A stretch of DNA of 30,100 nucleotides, taken from positions 1 to 30,100 of the forward strand of contig JAZNYY010000019.1 of the NCBI GenBank assembly GCA_045594645.1, written 5' to 3'. Source of the stretch: Fimenecus sp045594645 (GTDB lineage Bacteria > Bacillota > Clostridia > Oscillospirales > Acutalibacteraceae). The translations under genes were made by a program, and so were the position numbers. The notes below the pieces were generated by a model. The model did not search any database, was not told the DNA's origin, and saw only the letters and a program-made list of their open reading frames with translations. Below are positions 1 through 6,682 of the stretch, one piece after another. How positions within the stretch are numbered: position 1 is the stretch's first letter; every line of letters starts with the position of its first letter.

Positions 1-192
1 CGGTACGGAGTGTCATTTAGCAGTAAATGTGAACGGATAATCGCCTTGTAGTCCGTCACACATCACAGGGCTACTGAAAGGAATGCCTGTTTGTCGGCTG
101 TCCCGTAGGGAATTTTAGTAGATAAACTACGCTCGTAGAAAGTTTCAGGAATAGATTTTCGGACGCGAGTTCGACTCTCGCCATCTCCACCA
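1..192 (+). ncRNA. ssrA: tmRNA, 3' part (window starts inside it)
   Basis: This is the 3' portion of transfer-messenger RNA, which rescues stalled ribosomes. The sequence ends in a tRNA-like T arm, with stem GCGAG (about 163-167) pairing to CTCGC across the loop TTCGACT, followed by the acceptor strand CCATCTCC and an encoded ACCA end at 189-192. The preceding bases contain nested GC-rich stems, as expected for the tmRNA pseudoknots. The tag-peptide reading frame and the 5' acceptor half lie outside the window. A run of open antisense codons crosses this region but is not a gene. Confidence 0.9.
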
Positions 193-222
193 AAAAAAGA
201 CACCCTATGGGTGTCTTTTTTT
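193..222 (+). terminator. Intrinsic terminator of tmRNA
   Basis: The stem AAAAAAGACACCC (193-205) pairs with GGGTGTCTTTTTT (209-221) around the loop TAT, and a U tract follows directly. It starts right after the CCA end of tmRNA. Confidence 0.9.
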
Positions 223-224
223 AT

Positions 225-287
225 CCAAGCCGAAGGCTTGGTATGTAATCGCGCATAGCGTGTATGTAATCGCAAAGCGTATGTAAT
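225..287. repeat. Short hairpin plus three GTATGTAAT direct repeats
   Basis: A small hairpin (CCAAGCC, GAA, GGCTTGG; 225-241) is followed by GTATGTAATCGC at 241-252 and 262-273 and by GTATGTAAT at 279-287. The spacing is about 17-21 bp. No open frame runs through it. It looks like a degenerate intergenic tandem repeat between tmRNA and the next gene. Its function is unknown. Confidence 0.6.
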
Positions 288-353
288 TTTTATTGAATTC
301 CCCCACAAAATATGTTACCATTACCATATAATTGCAAAAAGGGGATTTTGTTT

Positions 354-1682
354 ATGGGAAAGAAAATTATTGTTGCGGGTGGTGGCCACGGCGGTATTGC
401 CACAGGTATGCTCCTCGCTAAAAAGGGTTATGATGTTACGGTTTTTGAAAAGAATTCACGCGATAAAATGGGTTATGACTGGACTGACATCTTCGACCGC
501 AAGGGTTGGACTGCAATCGGATTACCTTTACCCGACAAAAGTCTTTATAATTTAAAGCAGGATATGACATTTTACGGTCCTGCAATGGAAACGAAGCTTG
601 TTCAAAACACAGAAGAAGACAAAAAAGAAATCCAAATGGAGCGTCGCGAAATCTACAATTATCTGATTTCTCACGCTGAAAAGGTAGGGGTAAGATTTGA
701 GTATGAGCAAGAAATCAAGTCCCCTGTTATGCTCGGCAACCGCGTTGTAGGTATTGCAACTGACAAGGGCGAATTTTTAGCTGATTTGGTAATTGACGCC
801 TGCGGACTTAACTCTCCCGTAAGAAGCAATTTACCCAAGCACTTGGGAATTCAAAGTAACCCCGCTGAATATGAACAATTTTATGTATATCGCGCATTCT
901 TCAACAAGACCGCTGTGGTTGACGAGAGTGAAAAATTCAAGATTATTCTTCTCCCCAACAACGAACTGGGCATTTCTTGGGTTGCAACCGAAGAAGAGCA
1001 CACAGATGTGCTCATAGGCAGATTTAAAAAGTTTGACCTTGACTATGCAAACGAGCAGATTGAAATGCTTCGCAAGTCCAACGATAGCATTGGCACAGAA
1101 ATTGTGCGTGGAGGCGATTTTGCGAATATCCCCGTTCGTCAACCTTTGGGTATTATGGTTGCCGACGGATATGCGGCAATCGGCGACAGCGCATTTATGA
1201 CCGTGCCCATTATTGGTTCGGGTATCGCCAATAGTTTTAAGGCAGCAAAAATCCTTGCAGACACAGTTTCTGCTGATTTCACAAATTCATTCAGCGCAGA
1301 AACTCTTTGGGAATATCAAAAGAATTATTATAAGGCAATCGGTGCATCATTAGCACCTATGGCTTGCGTTAAGCTCTTGCTCACAAGACTTGAGGGCAAC
1401 GAGCTTGACTATATTTTCGCAAAAGGAATTCTCAACGCAGAGGATATGACAATCGACGCCGACTCAACAAGCCTTGGCGCAATGCTTAGTGGTATGAGCC
1501 CAGCTGACATTAAAATCAAGCTTAACGGACTTATCAACAATAAGACCGTTCTCAACAAAGTTATTGAAATGGGCTTGCAGCTTGGCAAAGCCACCGCAGT
1601 TACCGCTACAATGCCACAAAATTATGACAGAAAATCCATTCTTAAATGGGTTGAACAGTATAATAAGTGTTTTAAGAGATAA
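354..1682 (+). CDS. FAD-dependent oxidoreductase (geranylgeranyl-reductase / UbiH-like fold)
   Basis: The 442-aa protein opens with a Rossmann dinucleotide-binding motif (VAGGGHGGIATGMLLAKKG, residues about 6-25) ending at an acidic residue (VFEK). It has a second FAD contact near residue 290-310 (AAIGDSAFMTVPIIGSGI), the GD motif of the group that includes UbiH-type hydroxylases and geranylgeranyl reductases. The substrate cannot be told; an isoprenoid or another hydrophobic compound is a family-based guess. I chose the ATG at 354 because AAGGGG lies about 9 bases upstream and the Rossmann fold starts there; an upstream ATG at 312 has no ribosome binding site. A TATAAT at 327-332 could be the -10 box. 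The gene stands alone and is followed by the palindromic repeat at 1699. Confidence 0.75.
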   Translation: MGKKIIVAGGGHGGIATGMLLAKKGYDVTVFEKNSRDKMGYDWTDIFDRKGWTAIGLPLPDKSLYNLKQDMTFYGPAMETKLVQNTEEDKKEIQMERREIYNYLISHAEKVGVRFEYEQEIKSPVMLGNRVVGIATDKGEFLADLVIDACGLNSPVRSNLPKHLGIQSNPAEYEQFYVYRAFFNKTAVVDESEKFKIILLPNNELGISWVATEEEHTDVLIGRFKKFDLDYANEQIEMLRKSNDSIGTEIVRGGDFANIPVRQPLGIMVADGYAAIGDSAFMTVPIIGSGIANSFKAAKILADTVSADFTNSFSAETLWEYQKNYYKAIGASLAPMACVKLLLTRLEGNELDYIFAKGILNAEDMTIDADSTSLGAMLSGMSPADIKIKLNGLINNKTVLNKVIEMGLQLGKATAVTATMPQNYDRKSILKWVEQYNKCFKR

Positions 1683-1698
1683 AATGATTTGTATCTTG

Positions 1699-1814
1699 CC
1701 TCCCTCTGACGAGGGAGGTGTCTGCGATAGCAGACGGAGGGAGAGATAGTTAACAAAACTGTTTTTTGACTACCCCTCAGTCGCTTCGCGACAGCTCCCC
1801 TGACAAGGGGAGCC
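1699..1814. repeat. Palindromic intergenic repeat pair (BIME-like)
   Basis: Two related hairpin units lie in inverted orientation. Unit 1 begins with CCTCCCTC-TGAC-GAGGGAGG (1699-1718) and continues to about 1745. Unit 2 covers 1772-1814, with GCTCCCC-TGACAA-GGGGAGC at its right end and TCGCTTCGCGA in its middle. The same family recurs at 15794-15931 and 30027-30100, and half of a unit is seen at 2706-2724. It is non-coding, and could also stop transcription from the oxidoreductase gene. Confidence 0.75.
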
Positions 1815-1855
1815 GATTCTTATATAGTATATTTTAAAAATTTGTAAAAAACTAC

Positions 1856-1886
1856 TTGACTGTAAACCTTGTTTATACTTTATACT
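1856..1886 (+). promoter_or_regulatory. MerR-type promoter with 19-bp spacer and dyad
   Basis: The -35 box TTGACT (1856-1861) and the -10 box TATACT (1881-1886) are separated by 19 bp. The spacer contains the dyad TAAAC-CTT-GTTTA (1863-1875). An over-long spacer with a central dyad is the hallmark of promoters that MerR-family activators untwist. A MerR-family gene starts 22 bp downstream, so autoregulation is likely. Confidence 0.8.
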
Positions 1887-1907
1887 GAAAGCGAAAGGAG
1901 AGATTTT

Positions 1908-2660
1908 ATGAGAATTCAGGAACTGGAAAAAGAACTAAACATAACTCGCTCGAATATTCGCTTTTATGAAAAGCAAGGTTTAATCAGTCCGCCACGCAAA
2001 GAAAACGGTTATCGTGAATATAGTGAAGAAGATATTGCAAAGCTTAAAAAGATTATTATTTTTCGTAAATTAGGAATTACAGTTGCAGATATTAAAAGCA
2101 TTTTTGATGACTCACTCCCCTTGCAGACTGCAATCGACAACAACATCGACCGTCTGCACAAAGAAATTGAAGAATTAAACGGTGCAATCGAAGTCTGCGA
2201 ACAAATCAAGGAAGATAATTCAGACGAAAAAGACTTCCCCCAAGAACATTTTTGGAATGTAATCAATAACCGCGAAAAACAAGGCGAAAAGTTTAATGAG
2301 ATTATAAAGGATTACCTTGAAATTGAATTAGATGTTTTCAAAAGAATATTTGGACTTAAACACACCAAAAGGAAACTCTCTTTTAAGCAAAAAATATTGA
2401 TTGCATTGACACTATGCACTATTCGCGGTTTAATGTGTCAGTTCGTTTGGAAATCCGCAACATTTTTTGAGGGATTCTCTTATCCCCTTGTAATATTTGC
2501 GCTCGTTTCAATAATTATTGCACCTATTTGCTATTTCGCACATAAAAATCCGAAAATTGCAACCACATTGATTTATATAATTTTTGTTCTCGCCGGATTG
2601 CTCTTCGGCGGAATAGCGTTGCTTTTTATAATTGCATTTTTTAATATGATATTTGGATAA
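1908..2660 (+). CDS. MerR-family transcriptional regulator with C-terminal membrane segments
   Basis: The 250-aa protein has a MerR winged-helix DNA-binding domain in residues 1-70 (IQELEKELNITRSNIRFYEK, then an NGYREYSEEDI wing). A dimerisation coiled coil covers about residues 75-105. The effector half is replaced by three or more hydrophobic segments (about 165-250) ending in FIIAFFNMIFG. Such membrane-anchored MerR-like proteins are common in Firmicutes; their signals are mostly unknown and may be envelope stress or amphiphilic compounds. The ATG at 1908 has AAGGAG 8 bases upstream, so a longer reading from 1869, which would start inside the promoter, is rejected. No target gene other than itself is adjacent. 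Its neighbour to the right is the mobile element. Confidence 0.85.
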   Translation: MRIQELEKELNITRSNIRFYEKQGLISPPRKENGYREYSEEDIAKLKKIIIFRKLGITVADIKSIFDDSLPLQTAIDNNIDRLHKEIEELNGAIEVCEQIKEDNSDEKDFPQEHFWNVINNREKQGEKFNEIIKDYLEIELDVFKRIFGLKHTKRKLSFKQKILIALTLCTIRGLMCQFVWKSATFFEGFSYPLVIFALVSIIIAPICYFAHKNPKIATTLIYIIFVLAGLLFGGIALLFIIAFFNMIFG

Positions 2661-2677
2661 AATATTACACTGTGTAG

Positions 2678-2705
2678 GGTCGGGTCTCCGTGCCCGACCG
2701 TTTTT
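2678..2705 (+). terminator. Terminator-like hairpin after the MerR gene
   Basis: GGTCGGG (2678-2684) pairs with CCCGACC (2693-2699) and is followed by GTTTTTG. It begins 17 bp past the stop codon. A further half unit of the palindromic repeat (GCCTCCCTCTGATGAGGGC) follows at 2706-2724. Confidence 0.7.
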
Positions 2706-2752
2706 GCCTCCCTCTGATGAGGGCGCCAATTTTTATATAAACTTATGCAAAC

Positions 2753-2784
2753 AAAAAGACAGAGTTTTTACACTCTGTCTTTTT
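2753..2784 (-). terminator. Stranded original terminator of the GGGtGRT operon
   Basis: AAAAAGACAGAGT (2753-2765) and ACTCTGTCTTTTT (2772-2784) form a 13-bp perfect stem with U tracts on both strands. It lies 16 bp past the stop codon of the displaced GGGtGRT 3' end. Before integration it would have terminated that leftward operon; now it is 11 kb away from the functional gene. Confidence 0.8.
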
Positions 2785-2800
2785 TATATTTGATTAAAAC

Positions 2801-2893
2801 TTATTTGCTTGCTTCTTCAACAGCAACTGCACATGCAACTGTTGCGCCTACCATTGGGTTGTTACCCATACCGATAAGACCCATCATTTCAAC
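2801..2893 (-). repeat. Left attachment copy: displaced 3' end of the GGGtGRT gene
   Basis: Read on the minus strand this encodes the 30 terminal residues VEMMGLIGMGNN...VAVEEASK and a TAA stop, the same as residues 306-335 of the intact gene. It differs only at 2804 (AAA versus AAG for the last lysine). It has no upstream coding part and is a fragment. A TGGGT-TGTT-ACCCA dyad (2855-2868) inside it is a possible core for strand exchange, although this also encodes the conserved GNNP segment. Confidence 0.92.
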
Positions 2894-2988
2894 GCAATTT
2901 GTTATAGAGCAGTATCAACATATTATTTAACATAGCCCGAAAGCCTTGTGCACCAATAGTTTGTGAAGCCTTACCAAATTAAACTAAA

Positions 2989-3010
2989 CACATCATTTTT
3001 GTTTTCCTGA
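2989..3010 (+). promoter_or_regulatory. Candidate integrase arm site, left
   Basis: CACATCATTTT at 2989-2999, followed a few bases later by TTTTCCTG, matches on the minus strand the sequence at 13797-13776 near the other end. The left copy starts 96 bp inside the left attachment repeat and the right copy 93 bp inside the right one, in inverted orientation. This symmetric placement fits arm-type binding sites of a tyrosine integrase. Confidence 0.45.
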
Positions 3011-3014
3011 TTAC

Positions 3015-3050
3015 ATTGTATCGTGTTTTCATTGATTTGTAAGCGCTCTT
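3015..3050 (-). promoter_or_regulatory. Outward-facing promoter, copy of the motif at 6601-6636
   Basis: On the minus strand this 36-bp stretch matches 6601-6636 at 31 of 36 positions, including AGCGCTTACAAATCAA and AAAACACGA. In both copies CTTACA is spaced 17 bp from a -10-like box (TACAAT here, CATAAT there), so it reads as a conserved promoter/operator. Here it points left, out of the element across the attachment site. Confidence 0.55.
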
Positions 3051-3135
3051 TTTATTTTTTGCTAAATTATATGAATGACAATATTTTGTGCTCTGTTGTT
3101 ATTTATATAATATGAATAGAAAGAAGTATGTACAT

Positions 3136-3486
3136 ATGAAAAAGCCTGAAGAAACCATTGCGATTTTGACCAAAGAAATAGAATCCCTCAATAGCATTGA
3201 AGCCCACGACTTAGTGTTGTTTTATTATAAAATCAACCATGAACATTTTAATATTACAACATACGATAAGTTTAATGAATTTTTAGAATCCTTTGATAAA
3301 AATCCTTTTAAGCTTAATGATGACAAAACATTTAAGAAACAACTTGCAGAAAGTCTAATAGCTTGTACTACAGACTATATGAGTTTGATAACTGCCGTTG
3401 AATTGATAAAATGCAAGTTCTCAGTACAAGAAATAGTTAATCACTATTACTCAAGTATGAATGTTTTTGATAACGATTTATTTTAA
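3136..3486 (+). CDS. Hypothetical protein, leftmost gene of the element
   Basis: A 116-aa soluble, charged, probably all-helical protein (MKKPEETIAILTKEIESLN...). I do not recognise the family. It has no cysteine pairs, signal peptide or membrane segment. The start is uncertain: ATG at 3112 has no ribosome binding site and directly abuts a TATAAT (3106-3111), so ATG at 3136, behind the weak purine run AGAAAGAAG, is preferred. It is followed by a good terminator, so it is a single-gene unit. A position at the element edge is typical of excision-control or cargo genes, but nothing in the sequence shows which. Confidence 0.6.
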   Translation: MKKPEETIAILTKEIESLNSIEAHDLVLFYYKINHEHFNITTYDKFNEFLESFDKNPFKLNDDKTFKKQLAESLIACTTDYMSLITAVELIKCKFSVQEIVNHYYSSMNVFDNDLF

Positions 3487-3549
3487 TTACATCGTTTGCA
3501 CACATATTGATAGCACAAAATATCAATGATTCGATGCTGCAACAAGAAG

Positions 3550-3586
3550 AAAAGCTGATGATTTTTTATAAATCGTCAGCTTTTTG
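3550..3586 (+). terminator. Intrinsic terminator
   Basis: AAAAGCTGATGATT (3550-3563) pairs with AATCGTCAGCTTTT (3571-3584, one G-U pair) and continues into a T run. It lies 64 bp after the preceding gene. Confidence 0.8.
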
Positions 3587-3596
3587 CAAGTGTCAG

Positions 3597-3690
3597 CTAT
3601 TGTATATATAATAATTTATTTATTAAATTTTTTTTAATTATATATATTTATATAAATTACTAATAAAAATTTTTTTATTATTTATTCCAA
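3597..3690. other. Extremely AT-rich tract between convergent genes
   Basis: About 90 bp is almost free of G and C, made of runs such as TATATATAATAATTTATTTA. It lies directly beyond the 3' end of the putative replication gene and overlaps its last codons. It could be a DNA-unwinding element of an origin for the excised circle, or only a non-coding AT-rich spacer. No iterons are evident inside it. Confidence 0.35.
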
Positions 3691-5066
3691 TACTTTTTTA
3701 AAAATTCTTCGAAATTAATTTTCACACCATTTGAAATCATATTTTCAAATAATCCTTTACTCTCCATTTCATCTTTACCCTCTTCTTCTTTTCTATCTCT
3801 CGCCCCCGAAGAATAAAAGCAATCATAAACTTGCCAAACTTTATGCCCTGCCGACAACAAATCATATAAAGTCATAAGATAAACACAAGACTCAACATAG
3901 AAAATTTCACTACCATAAAGTTTTCCACCTTCAGCCTTGATAAGAGCTTCTCTAAATTCCATCATCTTATCACAAACATCTTCTTTTTTTATATCATCTT
4001 GATTCATAGACAACCATGTGTGATGACCCGTCATCTTATCACCAGAATCAAAATATGCTCTCATATGGAGTTTCTTTATCGCCACTCTCGTTTCCTTTCT
4101 AAACTCACCATTAGGCTCCATAACTCGATATATGAGCTCGTACATATCTTCTGATTCGTCAATCCAATGACCACTATTCAATGACAATGTCATACGTGGA
4201 ACAGAAGCATTAATATCTTTTTCAAGTGTTAAACCATATTCGTTTAAAATCTCAGTTCGATTTTCTTTTTTGATATTAACCATTGAGTTCGTCGCTCTAA
4301 TACCTATACCACTTACATACATACCATCGTCCGACCAAGTAAAATTGGGTTGAAATCTAATACGAAACTCTGGATAGTCTTTATAATATTTTTCATTAAT
4401 TTCATTTGCCTTTACAATATGAAATTTAAGACCTGGATAGTTCTCATATAAACATAAAGTAAGTTGTTTTTCAAACTCGGTCTTACTTAATTGAACGGGT
4501 TTTATAAGTTTAATTCTAGATGTAAAACGAACCTTTGACTTATCAATATCGGAATGAATATTTTTTATGTCTTTATTAGAATAAACCTTATTTTTAACTA
4601 CGAACATTTCAATATTGTGTTCTTCACAATACACCTTGACCTTATCTTCGTTTTCTTTATAATAACGATAAGATTTACTTTTATTGTCCTTTTCATAATA
4701 AGCACCGAATTGATATTTTTCATTTTCTACACTTATTAAACCAATTTGTATCATATATTTTATAGCTCGTGAAACACCCATTTCGTTTTCCCAAATAGCA
4801 AGAAAATCTTTGTTTGTAACACTGATAGGTATGATAGTACATCCTTCTTTAAAACGTTTATGTTTCATCAAATCAATAAAAGTCAAAACCTTACTCAACT
4901 TGTTTTTAAGTTTTGTCTCAGCCCCTTTAGCTGAGCTTTCATTAATACTGAATTCGGGTAATATATAGTTATCTTCCCTTTTGGGCGTCCAACTCTCTTT
5001 GTTTACGGTAAAGCCATAATCACTCTTATTTTTTAGTCTATTGGATATTTCTTCTAACGAAATCAT
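3678..5066 (-). CDS. Putative replication protein with polymerase-palm-like motifs
   Basis: The 462-aa protein has an N-terminal winged-helix-like region (about residues 55-125, with a segment like IWENEMGVSRAIKYMIQIGL) followed by SKSYRYY. The C-terminal half has an ordered set of motifs: EKDINASVPRMTL (D284), RVAIKKLHMRAYFDSG (about 327-342), and KVWQVYDCFYSS (D415). The order DI....P, then K/R-rich helix, then V(H/Y)D is what one sees in family-A polymerase-like palms of small plasmid and phage replication proteins; this is pattern reading, not a database hit. ATG at 5066 is preferred because GGGGAGA lies 9 bases upstream. It is last in a leftward run with the DUF669-like and Sel1 genes, which supports a replication module. 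Confidence 0.5.
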   Translation of the reverse strand: MISLEEISNRLKNKSDYGFTVNKESWTPKREDNYILPEFSINESSAKGAETKLKNKLSKVLTFIDLMKHKRFKEGCTIIPISVTNKDFLAIWENEMGVSRAIKYMIQIGLISVENEKYQFGAYYEKDNKSKSYRYYKENEDKVKVYCEEHNIEMFVVKNKVYSNKDIKNIHSDIDKSKVRFTSRIKLIKPVQLSKTEFEKQLTLCLYENYPGLKFHIVKANEINEKYYKDYPEFRIRFQPNFTWSDDGMYVSGIGIRATNSMVNIKKENRTEILNEYGLTLEKDINASVPRMTLSLNSGHWIDESEDMYELIYRVMEPNGEFRKETRVAIKKLHMRAYFDSGDKMTGHHTWLSMNQDDIKKEDVCDKMMEFREALIKAEGGKLYGSEIFYVESCVYLMTLYDLLSAGHKVWQVYDCFYSSGARDRKEEEGKDEMESKGLFENMISNGVKINFEEFLKKYWNK

Positions 5067-5206
5067 AAAATTATCTCCCCGTATTGTTATCATTCAAGGC
5101 ACATATAAAATAAGCTAAATTAAATGAAGATAAAATCATACTGTCATAAATATACTCATAAGATACTATACAAAGGCAAATTTATATAAACATTTTTCAT
5201 CACATC

Positions 5207-5243
5207 AACTTGAACTACATTTATAAGTATTGTAGTTCAAGTT
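5207..5243. terminator. Long perfect hairpin between the replication-module genes
   Basis: AACTTGAACTAC (5207-5218) pairs perfectly with GTAGTTCAAGTT (5232-5243) around a 13-base loop. The T-rich side is on the plus strand, although the adjacent genes run leftward, where only an A/T-rich tail follows. It may attenuate transcription between the 161-aa and 462-aa genes, or act as a structured DNA site. Confidence 0.6.
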
Positions 5244-5257
5244 CTTTTTATTTTAGT

Positions 5258-5743
5258 CTAAAAAATTGGGTTACCATTAGAAACACAATAATCATAACAC
5301 TTATCAGTAGGTCCTTCACTCCAAGGTGTAAGTTTATCTTTTTGTTCACCATAAAGACAACTGACAATTCTTGCTTCATATCCTTCTGAATACTCAATGT
5401 GCTTAACTCTTATAGCTCCGTATTTTCCAATCCACTTTTTATAATGCTTTAAATCATGGTCATCTATTTCAAATGAATAAAAAAACGGATAAAATGATTT
5501 ACCGCACTCAACAGTCTTCTCAGGGTCATACCAAATATGATGCCATATCTTACCATGATGACCAGAAACTTTAAGTGTAATTTCAAAACACTTTTTCCCT
5601 TTTGAGAATCTCTCTACCACAACATTACATATTTGAACTCTATGGTCTCCTTCTGGGATTTCAATAAAATTCCATTTACTATATGTATTAGGTTTATTCT
5701 TCCAACAAGCCATATAAAACACCTTACTTTCATTTAATGCCAT
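5258..5743 (-). CDS. DUF669-like (phage single-strand-binding-type) protein
   Basis: A 161-aa protein. Residues about 20-110 resemble DUF669 phage proteins, which sit in replication modules and are thought to act as single-stranded-DNA-binding proteins: an opening IPEGDHRVQICNVVVE strand pair, then SKGKKCFEITLKVSG and a following HIWYDPEK strand, rich in beta structure and aromatics. It lies 26 bp downstream of the Sel1 gene and upstream of the putative replicase, consistent with coexpression. The ribosome binding site is weak (TTAGAATAAA before the ATG at 5743), which suggests coupling to the upstream gene. The family call rests on motif impression only. Confidence 0.55.
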   Translation of the reverse strand: MALNESKVFYMACWKNKPNTYSKWNFIEIPEGDHRVQICNVVVERFSKGKKCFEITLKVSGHHGKIWHHIWYDPEKTVECGKSFYPFFYSFEIDDHDLKHYKKWIGKYGAIRVKHIEYSEGYEARIVSCLYGEQKDKLTPWSEGPTDKCYDYCVSNGNPIF

Positions 5744-5769
5744 TTTATTCTAACATCAAATTATCAAAA

Positions 5770-6501
5770 CTAGTCAATATAATCCAAAAACAACTTGAAC
5801 AATTCATCGTGTTTCGCCTTTTCATAAATAGCCTTTTGAAGTTTTTTCCCTTCATTATAAAATCTTTTTATTCTCTTTTGTTCCTCTTCTCCAAGTCCAG
5901 ATATATCTATTTTTGAGTTTTGAACATCAATACCTTTTTCTTTAACTGAAGCTACAAACAATTCATAAATAAAGAATAATCGCATTTCATCAGAAAGATT
6001 TTTATAACGCTTAATTTCATATTCAAGATTAAGCTTACACAGTGATTCGTGATGACCTTTTTTACTAGCCTCAATCCAAAGGAATATAGCCCGTTCATAA
6101 GACCTTTCTACTCCTGTTCCATAACAATAGCAATCGGCCATATTACACATAGCACCTGGATAACCTTCCGTACTCAAAGGATATAATATATCAATAGCAC
6201 GATTAATATTTTGTTTGCATCCATCACCATTTAAAAGCCTTGTTGCATAGGCCCAACGCAACATTGGGTACTGTTGAAACCACTCGTCCTCTATTAATTC
6301 CACTAAATACTTTTTCAAATTTTCTCTAATTTCAACATTAATATAACCATCATTCAAGAGAGATATATATTCATCAATAGTAGTAGCCTCGAGTTTTGTT
6401 GTTTTATATTCTCTTTCATCTATCTTGTATTCAGTCCCTAGATATTTTTCTAAAAATTCTTCATATAAGGATTCATAATTTACAAAATTATAACTTGTCA
6501 T
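5770..6501 (-). CDS. Sel1-repeat (TPR-like) protein
   Basis: The 243-aa protein contains at least two Sel1-like repeats at about residues 80-150. They are recognisable from YATRLLNGDGCKQNINRAI and MADCYCYGTGVERSYERAI, that is A..L..G.GV..(D/N)...A followed by W...A...G. Sel1 repeats are helical scaffolds for protein-protein contacts, and no catalytic domain is visible. It is the first gene of the leftward run 6501-3678, behind the promoter at 6547-6576. GAGG lies 6 bases before the ATG at 6501. Its role inside a replication-like operon is unknown; Sel1 proteins also occur in toxin-immunity and defence settings. Confidence 0.75.
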   Translation of the reverse strand: MTSYNFVNYESLYEEFLEKYLGTEYKIDEREYKTTKLEATTIDEYISLLNDGYINVEIRENLKKYLVELIEDEWFQQYPMLRWAYATRLLNGDGCKQNINRAIDILYPLSTEGYPGAMCNMADCYCYGTGVERSYERAIFLWIEASKKGHHESLCKLNLEYEIKRYKNLSDEMRLFFIYELFVASVKEKGIDVQNSKIDISGLGEEEQKRIKRFYNEGKKLQKAIYEKAKHDELFKLFLDYID

Positions 6502-6546
6502 ATAACCTCAATCCTTTCAACCACCAGTTTGTATTAATGTAATTTT

Positions 6547-6576
6547 ATTATAATTTTTATATAAAATAAGTATCAA
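6547..6576 (-). promoter_or_regulatory. Promoter of the leftward replication-like operon
   Basis: On the minus strand TTGATA (6576-6571) and TATAAT (6552-6547) are 18 bp apart, 45 bp upstream of the Sel1 gene. The -35 box overlaps one of the repeated TATCAAAA motifs, so whatever binds those repeats could control this promoter. Confidence 0.65.
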
Positions 6577-6674
6577 AAGAAAGTTGAAAAAAGTTGTATC
6601 AAAAGCGCTTACAAATCAAACAAAACACGACATAATATAAGTATCGAAACTAAGTAAAGTTTGTTTCAATACTT
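6570..6674. promoter_or_regulatory. Iterated TATCRAAA motifs and inverted repeat before the serine recombinase
   Basis: GTATCAAAAG occurs at 6570-6579 and 6596-6605, and GTATCGAAAC at 6641-6650. An inverted partner, GTTTCAATACTT (6663-6674), pairs with AAGTATCGAAAC (6639-6650) at 11 of 12 positions. Clustered half-sites just upstream of a serine recombinase gene resemble a resolvase recombination/operator region. The spacing is irregular compared with classical res sites. Confidence 0.5.
6601..6636 (+). promoter_or_regulatory. Promoter of the serine recombinase, conserved motif copy
   Basis: CTTACA (6608-6613) and CATAAT (6631-6636) with a 17-bp spacer precede the recombinase. The 36-bp stretch matches 3015-3050 on the opposite strand at 31/36 positions, which argues for shared control. 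Confidence 0.6.
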
Positions 6675-6682
6675 AAAAGGAC

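Noticed and set aside
1..192. tmRNA gene as the integration site of the island
   Set aside because: No repeat of the tmRNA 3' end is found elsewhere in the window, while a clear 93-bp repeat ties the island to the GGGtGRT gene.
241..287. CRISPR array
   Set aside because: The repeats are only 9-12 bp, spacers are under 12 bp and no cas gene is near. No CRISPR array was seen anywhere in the window.
63..308. Open reading frame of 81 codons on the minus strand
   Set aside because: It lies antisense to the tmRNA 3' part and its terminator and has no ribosome binding site.
2745..2930. Open frame of 61 codons on the plus strand
   Set aside because: It runs antisense over the displaced GGGtGRT 3' fragment and its terminator.
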